From contig DLLF01000029.1 of NCBI GenBank assembly GCA_002477945.1, positions 10,858 through 64,311 of the forward strand: a stretch of 53,454 nucleotides of DNA, in the 5' to 3' direction. Numbering within the stretch: the first letter of the stretch is position 1; the number at the start of each line of letters is the position of its first letter. The notes below the pieces were generated by a model. That model had not been told where the DNA came from. It saw nothing but the letters and a program-made list of their open reading frames with translations, and ran no database searches. This document shows positions 1 through 7,003 of the stretch, piece after piece. The translations under genes were made by a program, and so were the position numbers. This DNA is from Bacteroidales bacterium UBA7569 (GTDB lineage Bacteria > Bacteroidota > Bacteroidia > Bacteroidales > Paludibacteraceae).

Positions 1-455
1 GCAACGTCGTATGGCAGAGGAAATCCTATCCGGATTACGACCATCTCACCTCCTACCCGTCGGCGCTTAATGATGCCTACCATGGCTGGTTCGACTATCT
101 GGACGCTGTCAAAGCCTTGGCTGCGGGCGATACCACCGCGCTTTCCGGGCAAACCTACCGCAAGCATATCGAGATTGTGGTGAAGGATGCCAAGCAGGAG
201 GTGTACATCACAGGCAACCAACCCTCTTTGGGTATGTGGAACCCGGGTTTAATCAAGTTGGAACACGTCAATGATTCTGTCCGTGCCATTGATGTTGATT
301 TGCACTTGCCGGCGTTGTTCAAATTCACGCTGGGTAGTTGGAAATACGATGCCGTCTTTGCCAATTCCCTCTATGGCGGTAATCTCGAAATCAACAACAC
401 CGCCCGCCCAACCTACCGTTATATCCTCACTGACTGGACTGACACGGAAAACTGA
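1..455 (+). CDS. C-terminal fragment of a secreted esterase-like protein with CBM20-like domain (5' partial)
   Basis: The reading frame is open from base 3 to the TGA at 453-455, so the gene begins outside the window. The first ~40 residues (DYDHLTSYPSALNDAYHGWF) resemble the C-terminal end of COG2819-type alpha/beta-hydrolase esterases, where a conserved His precedes a terminal helix. From about residue 55 a second domain begins (VYITGNQPSLGMWNP, then FKFTLGSWKYDA). It resembles the CBM20/starch-binding fold: a G-N-x-P-x-L-G-x-W-N-P strand pair followed by an F-K-F-x-x-G-S-W strand. Such pairings occur in secreted Bacteroidota hydrolases, so an extracytoplasmic esterase is the best guess. 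With only 151 codons visible the catalytic core cannot be checked, and another hydrolase carrying the same binding domain is possible. A hairpin terminator lies 250 bases downstream. Confidence 0.5.
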   Translation, partial: NVVWQRKSYPDYDHLTSYPSALNDAYHGWFDYLDAVKALAAGDTTALSGQTYRKHIEIVVKDAKQEVYITGNQPSLGMWNPGLIKLEHVNDSVRAIDVDLHLPALFKFTLGSWKYDAVFANSLYGGNLEINNTARPTYRYILTDWTDTEN

Positions 456-703
456 CAAGGGTGTTGGAATACACTGACTAACAGGACAATGGCACTGGGC
501 GGCACGTGGATACCTATCCGCTGTATGCACTCTCGCAAATAAAATGTTGGTGATTGCCAAATGGAGTAATTGGTGGTCATTAATGGAGTGGAATTTATGG
601 TTAATTCGCTGATAATTGTATGTTTATCAATGATTTAATAGGCTGTATAGGTTTCTGTATTCAACATTGACGATATACCGGCGGTGATTAGCGGATAATA
701 ATG

Positions 704-744
704 CCTGTTGTGCGCAGCATGTTCACAACAGGTTTTGTTTTTTT
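704..744 (+). terminator. Rho-independent terminator
   Basis: A perfect 9-bp stem (CCTGTTGTG 704-712 with CACAACAGG 724-732) and an 11-base loop are followed by TTTTGTTTTTTT. It can end the transcript of the esterase-like gene. The stretch from 456 to 703 shows no convincing gene; around 575-690 it holds scattered TTAATGG/TTAGCGG-type words like those of the 99-bp repeats near 43300. Confidence 0.75.
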
Positions 745-838
745 GAAAAAGAAATGGAGAAAACGGCGAAAAATGGCATTTTTCGTACCATTGAGTACCA
801 ATAATTTACAAAGAAAATGCAAAAATAATGCGTAAAAA

Positions 839-870
839 TTTGGATTTTTGGCGATTTTGTATTATCTTTG
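839..870 (+). promoter_or_regulatory. Bacteroidota-type promoter (-33 TTTG, -7 TATCTTTG)
   Basis: TTTG at 839-842 is followed after 20 bases by TATCTTTG at 863-870, an exact match to the Bacteroidota TTTG-N19-21-TAnnTTTG consensus. The predicted start of transcription is near 877, giving a leader of about 155 bases before the gene at 1033. It would drive the 1033-4206 cluster. Confidence 0.7.
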
Positions 871-1032
871 TATGGAAATAAGGAATGTGGCCGGGCTGAA
901 ATGATGTGCCTGATAAGGCTTATAAATCCATAACCGCCCCACGACCGACTCCCTATAGACCCGCGATAGACCCGCGACAAATTTCCGAATCAGTATAATA
1001 ACTTCAGCAAACCGTATAATAACTTCATCAAT

Positions 1033-2079
1033 ATGAAACATCTCAACCTCTTTATCCTCTGTGCACTCCTTGCAGGGTGCGGTATGAACGAACTGGGCAA
1101 GTCCTCCAAGACAGTTACGGAACTTGCGCCTGACTTCTACAGTATGACCGTCACGGGCGATGCCGGCTTCGACCTCTTTCTGTCGCAGGGTGGTGCTTCG
1201 TCTGCCGACGAACTCGGTGTGTTCCTTGGCGACTATCTCTCGGCAGGTCCTTACGGCGAACTCAAGTGCAAGCCCCGCATGGGCGACATCGCGTGCAGTG
1301 CACTGCGTGCCAAGACTGCGGACAGTACCACCATTGTGGGGCGCAACTTCGATTGGGAGAACTGCCAAGCCATGGTCATCCGTTGCCTGCCCGACAACGG
1401 CTATGCGTCCGTCTCCACGGCAAACCTCGACTTCCTCGGTTTCGGTGACGACTACAAGCCCGAGGGTATGATTAACCGCTTCAAGGCTGTGGCTGGCGTG
1501 TATGTGCCGATGGACGGTATCAATGAGAAGGGGCTTGTGGTGGCAGACTTGATGGCTGGCGATGACGAGGTTACCAATCAGACCAACGACACATTGCCCG
1601 ATATCACCACCACAACGGCTATCCGTCTGTTGCTCAACCGCGCCGCTGATGTGCAGGAAGCCATTGCGCTGCTCCGTCAGTACAATATGCACTCCGACAT
1701 CGGTACGGCGCACCACCTCTTTATTGCCGATGCCGCAGGCAACTCGGTATGTGTGGAATGGGCGGACAATCAAATGTACGTCACGGAGACCAACGTGCTC
1801 AACAACCACTACCTCTGTGCCGCCAAACAGGGTGTCACGAGCGGCGAAGAGTCCAACCGCCACGAGGCAATCCTCCTGCGATGGTACAATGAAAACAACG
1901 GTATTCTCACCACCGCACAGATGGCAGACGCCCTTAATGAAGCGCAATCTCTGCCCAACGGCACCTACGGCGGTACACAATGGTCTGTGGTCTATGACCT
2001 CCACACCTGCTCCGCCACCTACTACTGGCAACGCACCTTCACCAAGTCCTACCCGTTCCAAATCAAAGTAGCAAAGTAA
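1033..2079 (+). CDS. Choloylglycine hydrolase / linear amide C-N hydrolase family lipoprotein
   Basis: This 348-residue Ntn-hydrolase cleaves linear amide bonds; relatives include bile-salt hydrolases, penicillin V acylases and N-acyl amide hydrolases. A lipoprotein signal peptide ends at a lipobox (LLAGC, Cys16), placing it in the envelope. The expected nucleophile is Cys88 in GDIACSALRAK, followed by TIVGRNFDWE, the conserved G-R-N-x-D block of the family. The Cys lies well inside the chain, so an N-terminal pro-segment of ~70 residues would have to be removed or displaced for the Cys to become N-terminal, as in processed members. The start ATG at 1033 agrees with the promoter upstream. It is followed by an acyltransferase and an alpha/beta hydrolase. 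The substrate is not evident; bile-salt hydrolase is one option but cannot be separated from penicillin-acylase-like activity here. Confidence 0.8.
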   Translation: MKHLNLFILCALLAGCGMNELGKSSKTVTELAPDFYSMTVTGDAGFDLFLSQGGASSADELGVFLGDYLSAGPYGELKCKPRMGDIACSALRAKTADSTTIVGRNFDWENCQAMVIRCLPDNGYASVSTANLDFLGFGDDYKPEGMINRFKAVAGVYVPMDGINEKGLVVADLMAGDDEVTNQTNDTLPDITTTTAIRLLLNRAADVQEAIALLRQYNMHSDIGTAHHLFIADAAGNSVCVEWADNQMYVTETNVLNNHYLCAAKQGVTSGEESNRHEAILLRWYNENNGILTTAQMADALNEAQSLPNGTYGGTQWSVVYDLHTCSATYYWQRTFTKSYPFQIKVAK

Positions 2080-2201
2080 GAGCACCTGAAAGAGATATAT
2101 CAAAGTGCTGAAATACAGCAAAATCGAACTATTCGAAAAATTCGAGTAGTTCAAACTAAAGTCAAACGACTACTGGGGAACTAAATGTAATAATTCGTTC
2201 T

Positions 2202-3368
2202 ATGCGACTTCATTATATTGATAACATTCGTTGGGTCACCATCTTGCTGGTGATGCTGTTTCATGTGTTCTATTACTACTGCGCCTGTTGTGCGGGGTCA
2301 GGGATAGGCGGATTCAGCGACTGTCAGCCGCAGGACGCGGTGGTGTATCTGCTCTATCCGTGGTTGATGCCGCTGCTGTTTGTGGTGGCAGGTATGAGTG
2401 CGCGGTATGCACTCGGCAAATACGACTACCGCACGTTCTTCCGCAATCGCACACGCAAACTGCTGGTGCCAGCCACTATCGGGCTGTTTGTCTTTCAGTG
2501 GCTGTCAGGGTATGCTGGTATGCTGACTATGAACTACCACTACCACGCCGACATGGGCGCAGGGCAACCTTGGTGGGTGATGTACATCATGTTTGCGCTT
2601 ACGGGCGGTGGCGGATTGTGGTTCATTCAGTTGCTGTGGCTGTTCTCGTTGCTCACCATTCCTTTGCATTGGGTGGAGCGGAAACTGCACATCACCTATC
2701 CGCAAGAGCCGTCCGAGCATACGTCGCACCCTGTGTGCCGTGATGTGCTGATAGGGCTGCTGATAGTGTTCTTTGGCGTGATGCTCTATTTGGGCGACCA
2801 AACGGTGATGGACGGCAACGGCACTATGCAAGACCCTGCATCGTTGGCGAATGTGTACCGCCCGTTGTATTATATCGTGGCATATCTGTTCGGGTATTAT
2901 GTCTTTGTGCGCAAGGATGTGCAAGAGTGGCTCAGCCGGTATGGTCTGCTGACTATTCCCGCTGCCTTGGCGTGCGGGATATGGCTCACTGTCACCACTT
3001 TCGGTCAGGACGCCTATTCGGCTGCTTACCTGCGCAGTGTGGGCAACAATCTCTATGCGTGGCTTGCCATACTGGCAATGTTCGGCGGTTTCAAACGTTG
3101 GTTAGACCGTCCTGTTGCGTGGTCTATTCCATGCATAGGAAAGAGGGAAACGTGGGCTGTTGTGCCTGCTAAAATATCGTATGGGTTGTATATCTTGCAG
3201 TTTGTAGTGTGTATGAGTGTGGGCTATGTGCTGCGTGTCCATACCATGCTCCCGCCATGGGCGATGTATGTGCTGCTTTTTATGGCAATGTTCACCCTCA
3301 CTCCCGCTTTGTATGCCGTTATTCACCGCATACCTGTGCTGCGCTGGTGCGTATTGGGAGAGAGATGA
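2202..3368 (+). CDS. Acyltransferase 3 family membrane protein
   Basis: A 388-residue polytopic protein of the acyltransferase-3 (OafA/NodX-like) family, which O- or N-acylates sugars or other acceptors at the inner membrane. It opens with YIDNIRWVTILLVMLFHVFYYY, the family's first transmembrane segment with its conserved D-x-x-R and membrane His. About ten hydrophobic segments follow, with a basic cytoplasmic stretch (FFRNRTRKLLVP) near residues 75-90 that matches the family's R-x-x-R region. It sits 122 bases after the Ntn-hydrolase gene and 28 bases before an alpha/beta hydrolase gene, so these are probably co-transcribed. The acyl donor and acceptor are unknown. The last ~15 residues are hydrophilic and carry no extra domain. 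Confidence 0.8.
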   Translation: MRLHYIDNIRWVTILLVMLFHVFYYYCACCAGSGIGGFSDCQPQDAVVYLLYPWLMPLLFVVAGMSARYALGKYDYRTFFRNRTRKLLVPATIGLFVFQWLSGYAGMLTMNYHYHADMGAGQPWWVMYIMFALTGGGGLWFIQLLWLFSLLTIPLHWVERKLHITYPQEPSEHTSHPVCRDVLIGLLIVFFGVMLYLGDQTVMDGNGTMQDPASLANVYRPLYYIVAYLFGYYVFVRKDVQEWLSRYGLLTIPAALACGIWLTVTTFGQDAYSAAYLRSVGNNLYAWLAILAMFGGFKRWLDRPVAWSIPCIGKRETWAVVPAKISYGLYILQFVVCMSVGYVLRVHTMLPPWAMYVLLFMAMFTLTPALYAVIHRIPVLRWCVLGER

Positions 3369-3396
3369 ACGGACTTAAACAGATAATCCCATAGAT

Positions 3397-4206
3397 ATGG
3401 AAAATTCAGCATTTACGCGGAGAGCGGCGGTCTTCACTATCCTTATCAGTGTCTTTGTGATGTGCGGCATCTTGTACGCCCGCAGGCATCGGCATATCGA
3501 CGAGACCACCTCTATCCACGTTAACAATGTCAGTTTGGTTTATCAGCGTATAGGACACGCCAGCGCAAAGCCCATTATCCTGCTTCACGGCAACGGCGGC
3601 AGCCACAGCGACCTGAGCCTTATGGCGCAGCAGTTGGACTCGGCAGGATACTTGGTCTATGCCCTTGACTCACGCGGACAGGGAGCCAATGCTCCGCTGA
3701 CGGAGTACCACTACACCGATATGGCAGAGGACGTCTATGCGTTCTGCATGGCGTTGCATACTGAGAAACCCGCCGTGTTCGGTTGGAGCGATGGCGGTAT
3801 CGTGGCGTTGCTTGCGGAGATACGGCATCCGGGCTTGTTCTCGGCTATCGCTATCAGCGGGGCGAACATCACGCCAGATGGCATTATGGGCTTTGAGGAG
3901 ATGCGCCGTACTATGACCACCGACTCACTCGGAAACCCTGTAACGCCTGCACCGCTGATGCAGATGATGCTCACCGAACCGCACATATCGCCTACAGAGT
4001 TGGGCACTATCCCCTGCCCTACCCTTGTAGTAGCAGGGGAACACGACCTGATTTCCGAAGAACATACCCGCCTGATTGCAGGCAGTATCCCGCACGGGAC
4101 TCTGCTCCTTCTCGCAGGCGAAGACCACGGCTCCCACATCCGGCAGAACACAAAGATGGGCAAGGTACTAATTGACTATCTTCGGCAGAACCTAACCAAT
4201 CCATAG
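3397..4206 (+). CDS. Alpha/beta hydrolase, membrane-anchored or exported
   Basis: A 269-residue alpha/beta-hydrolase-fold enzyme. Residues 10-28 form a hydrophobic N-terminal segment (signal anchor or uncleaved signal). The oxyanion-hole motif is LLHGNGGSHSD (62-72), the nucleophile elbow is GWSDGG with Ser131, the acid is probably Asp217 in GEHDLI, and the catalytic His is His244 in GEDHGSH. All three triad residues are present and correctly ordered. The family covers esterases, acyl hydrolases and peptidases, so the reaction is unspecified. It is the third gene of the + strand cluster and is followed by a strong terminator at 4353. Confidence 0.8.
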   Translation: MENSAFTRRAAVFTILISVFVMCGILYARRHRHIDETTSIHVNNVSLVYQRIGHASAKPIILLHGNGGSHSDLSLMAQQLDSAGYLVYALDSRGQGANAPLTEYHYTDMAEDVYAFCMALHTEKPAVFGWSDGGIVALLAEIRHPGLFSAIAISGANITPDGIMGFEEMRRTMTTDSLGNPVTPAPLMQMMLTEPHISPTELGTIPCPTLVVAGEHDLISEEHTRLIAGSIPHGTLLLLAGEDHGSHIRQNTKMGKVLIDYLRQNLTNP

Positions 4207-4251
4207 CCATATCAGAACGATAAACTTCAGAGGTACAATTTATCTTATTGA

Positions 4252-4296
4252 CCTCTCGTTGAGGGGTCGTTGAGGGGTCGTTGAGGTCGGCTAAAC
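4252..4296 (-). repeat. Dispersed 11-bp-periodic intergenic repeat, copy A
   Basis: Read on the minus strand this is TTTAGCCGACCTC then three 11-base units of the type aacgacccctc. It lies between the convergent genes ending at 4206 and 4412. Copies B-E are at 18938, 35416, 43094 and 51221. Confidence 0.75.
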
Positions 4297-4352
4297 GAAA
4301 AGAACTTCCAACGGAACACTACCAAACCTATTCGGAAACAAAACTATACATA

Positions 4353-4393
4353 AAAAGAGAGACTGTCTGAGAAGTTCAGGCAGTCTCTCTTTT
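4353..4393. terminator. Strong bidirectional terminator
   Basis: AAAAGAGAGACTG (4353-4365) pairs perfectly with CAGTCTCTCTTTT (4381-4393), and the stem continues inward with TCTGA/TCAGG around a 5-base loop. A tract of A on one side and T on the other makes it a terminator for both the + cluster ending at 4206 and the minus-strand PUL ending at 4412. Confidence 0.9.
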
Positions 4394-4411
4394 GTATAGA
4401 GCAACGATCTC

Positions 4412-7003
4412 TTATTTCACAGGGGCGGACAAGGAACGGGAAACGGTCATCTTGGCACGAATCTGCTTTTCCAATGCGTCTTCCCGACTGCTGTCAATAC
4501 GTTCGGGATAGGGCATACCCACACCCAAATTCTCAGGCCACAGGCGTGCTTTCGCCACGGCACCAAGTGCGGCATCGTATTTTCCACGATTCATCAACTG
4601 CGTTGCATAGCCGAGACAGGCATCACGATAGATGTCGTGTCCCTCGGTACTTCCCTCGTAGGGCAATATACGGGCTTTCTCCAACAATTGGAGACAAGTT
4701 TTGTATTGCCCCGCCTTACAGAGTGCATTGGCATACGCTATTTGGAGATAGTAATTATCAGGATAACGCTTCGTGTACTTTTTGCCTATTTCCATTGCCT
4801 TGTCATATTGTTCATGGTTGTTATACCAGGTCAGCAATGCTTTTCCACAACGCCAAGACTGCTCCAAGCGTTGTGCAATGAGCAGACTATTCAACTGCTC
4901 TTCATCTTGCTGCAAGGAAGCACGGGTCAGGAACAACGGGGCATAGGTGGCATCATCGCAAGACAGCAACAACTGCAAGGCTTTATCCTGCTGTTGCGTT
5001 CCATAGTAAACCAACGCCAGATAGTAGCGATTTTGCCATGCGGGCAGTGTTTGTTCCGCCCATTGCAGCGCCTTAATGGTGGAAGGACGGAAGGGGAAGA
5101 TACCATACGGCGACAACTGTTGCGCCTGCCTAAGTGTCTGCATAGCAGCAGACGGGTTGCCCGACAGATGTTGCACATACGCTTTGCGATAGACAGCGAC
5201 AGGGTGCGAAGGAGCAAAGGAGAGCAATTCCATTGCCTCGTCGCATCGTCCTATGCGTTCATACGTATCCGCCAACTCAATGAACACCTCCGACGGCATC
5301 TCGCAACGAATGGCGTGCAGGAAATCCGTTTGGGTTATCCTACCTAACCGATAGTATTCATATTGCGCCCAGGGATAAAGCGGAACATCCGAAAGGAGTC
5401 GGTTGAGGATTTGTTCTGCACGAAAAGTGTCGCCTTTGAGCCGAGCCAATACAGCCAACAATGTGACGGCATCAAGATTAAGCGTATTGGTACGCAGAGC
5501 AGCGTTGCAATGCATTTCCGCCTTGACGGGATTGCCATCGGACAATTCCACTTGTGCCAAGCGCAAATAAGCCGCAGAAGCCAATGCCTTATCCCGTGCC
5601 GCCATGGAGAAACCGTCTTTGGCATGGGTGATATGCCCCAACGCTTGCGAAGCCAACCCGTATTCGTAGTTGCAAGAAGGATCGTAAGCAGAAACGGAGA
5701 GGCCTCTCCGGCACAATTCGAGAGCCTCCTCGTAACGCCCCATTTGGTTATACACACGTGCAAGACAGGTGATGGACGGCAAGAACCAAGGTTCCATGTC
5801 CAAGGACAGCCGCAGGAGGGAGTCCGCTTTTGCCAAGTGTTTTTGATTGGCACTATTCTCTCCTTGCAAGAACAGACCATACGCCGTATTCCAATTGAAG
5901 TCCTTCGGCGATTCGAGCGGGCGGTTTGTCTCAACCTCTTCCGACACCTCGGAATAGACCAACGCATTGTCACCAACGACGATGCGCAGGCGTCCTTCGG
6001 ACTGCAGTGTTTCCGTCATAGGAACAGACTGTTCCCACTTTTCCAGGACTTGCGTTTGCAAATGGAATGAGGCTATCAGACTATCGACATCATAGACCTG
6101 CATGGTTGTATTCAGTTCAGCAAGTGGCGAAAACAACAGTTTTATCCGGCTGCTATCCCGAACGACATTGAGAGAACCTATAGCAGATGCTTCCTTGACT
6201 CCACCGATATTCATCATAGGGAACCAATACTCCGTCCAAGTGTCCGTAGCACAAGGTTGCAGGGCAGTATGCTTGAACGGGGTGAATGCACACGCCTCGT
6301 TAGGTTGGCAGAACATACGTCCCGACTGCTGTTCGATATATTGCCCGTCAGAGTCCGTGAGCAGTTTTTCCCAGATTGCCCCGCTGCGTGCCTTGCTCCA
6401 TATAAAATACTTCATACCGAGTTTGTCGGCATAGTCTGCCACGTGCGCCGAGCCGAAATTCCAGTCGTGCCAATAGATGCCATAGAAATGGTTATACTTG
6501 CCCAATACGTGGACAGACATATCGCTTCCGGAATTAACATCTTCGTACCACGATATGTCTTTACCCTCTTTCGTTACGGGATAGGTGTCCCAATCGCCGT
6601 CGTGCGTAATGCTTGCATTGCCCGGATAGACAAACTCTGCATTGCCGCGTATCGTGTAGGCAGCATTCATCCATTGGTAACAAGGCTGATACATGGCACT
6701 TGCATTGTACCATGTGACGGAGGTAGTGAAAAAGGCTTTATCCTTCGGGAGATTGACTTCTACCATCCACCAAGTGCCGGTTATCCATTCGTAAGAGGCT
6801 ACGTAGCAACTGACCGAACCATCATCTTTCTGTACCGTAGTGTAATCAACAGGGGTCGCCGTGGTGGGAACATGCCCGATGATACCGAAATTGAATTCCA
6901 CCCCACCCGATGTCCATGCTCCGCGCAACGCAATATCGCGGAACTTGATGACATGATTTTGGTAAATAAACTCACGCCCGCTCTGTTTCTCCACAGCCCC
7001 CCC
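4412..7003 (-). CDS. DUF5107 domain plus tetratricopeptide repeats; 3' part of a frameshifted fusion with the PL8 lyase
   Basis: About 863 in-frame codons downstream of a 7-base C run (G on the coding strand) at 6997-7003. The sequence starts mid-domain: GAVEKQSGREFIYQNHVIKF and RGAWTSGGVEFNFGIIGHVP are hallmark blocks of DUF5107, a beta-sandwich-like domain of Bacteroidota and Firmicutes proteins. The missing start of the domain (NPYIRVSMLPQLGGKIWG) is in the other frame at the end of the upstream lyase ORF. After roughly 370 residues come about ten tetratricopeptide repeats (YEEALELCRRGL, AKADSLLRLSL and similar), continuing to the C-terminus. The frame stays open upstream to 7222, but those residues look like noise. 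Removing one G restores a lyase-DUF5107-TPR protein of ~1,730 residues. The DUF5107 function is not known to me; placement suggests a role in handling lyase products. Confidence 0.75.
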   Translation of the reverse strand, partial: GGAVEKQSGREFIYQNHVIKFRDIALRGAWTSGGVEFNFGIIGHVPTTATPVDYTTVQKDDGSVSCYVASYEWITGTWWMVEVNLPKDKAFFTTSVTWYNASAMYQPCYQWMNAAYTIRGNAEFVYPGNASITHDGDWDTYPVTKEGKDISWYEDVNSGSDMSVHVLGKYNHFYGIYWHDWNFGSAHVADYADKLGMKYFIWSKARSGAIWEKLLTDSDGQYIEQQSGRMFCQPNEACAFTPFKHTALQPCATDTWTEYWFPMMNIGGVKEASAIGSLNVVRDSSRIKLLFSPLAELNTTMQVYDVDSLIASFHLQTQVLEKWEQSVPMTETLQSEGRLRIVVGDNALVYSEVSEEVETNRPLESPKDFNWNTAYGLFLQGENSANQKHLAKADSLLRLSLDMEPWFLPSITCLARVYNQMGRYEEALELCRRGLSVSAYDPSCNYEYGLASQALGHITHAKDGFSMAARDKALASAAYLRLAQVELSDGNPVKAEMHCNAALRTNTLNLDAVTLLAVLARLKGDTFRAEQILNRLLSDVPLYPWAQYEYYRLGRITQTDFLHAIRCEMPSEVFIELADTYERIGRCDEAMELLSFAPSHPVAVYRKAYVQHLSGNPSAAMQTLRQAQQLSPYGIFPFRPSTIKALQWAEQTLPAWQNRYYLALVYYGTQQQDKALQLLLSCDDATYAPLFLTRASLQQDEEQLNSLLIAQRLEQSWRCGKALLTWYNNHEQYDKAMEIGKKYTKRYPDNYYLQIAYANALCKAGQYKTCLQLLEKARILPYEGSTEGHDIYRDACLGYATQLMNRGKYDAALGAVAKARLWPENLGVGMPYPERIDSSREDALEKQIRAKMTVSRSLSAPVK

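Noticed and set aside
862..2154. 430-residue ORF on the minus strand opposite the choloylglycine-hydrolase gene
   Set aside because: The plus strand carries clear family motifs and a promoter; the opposing frame has no recognisable domain and is a high-GC shadow.
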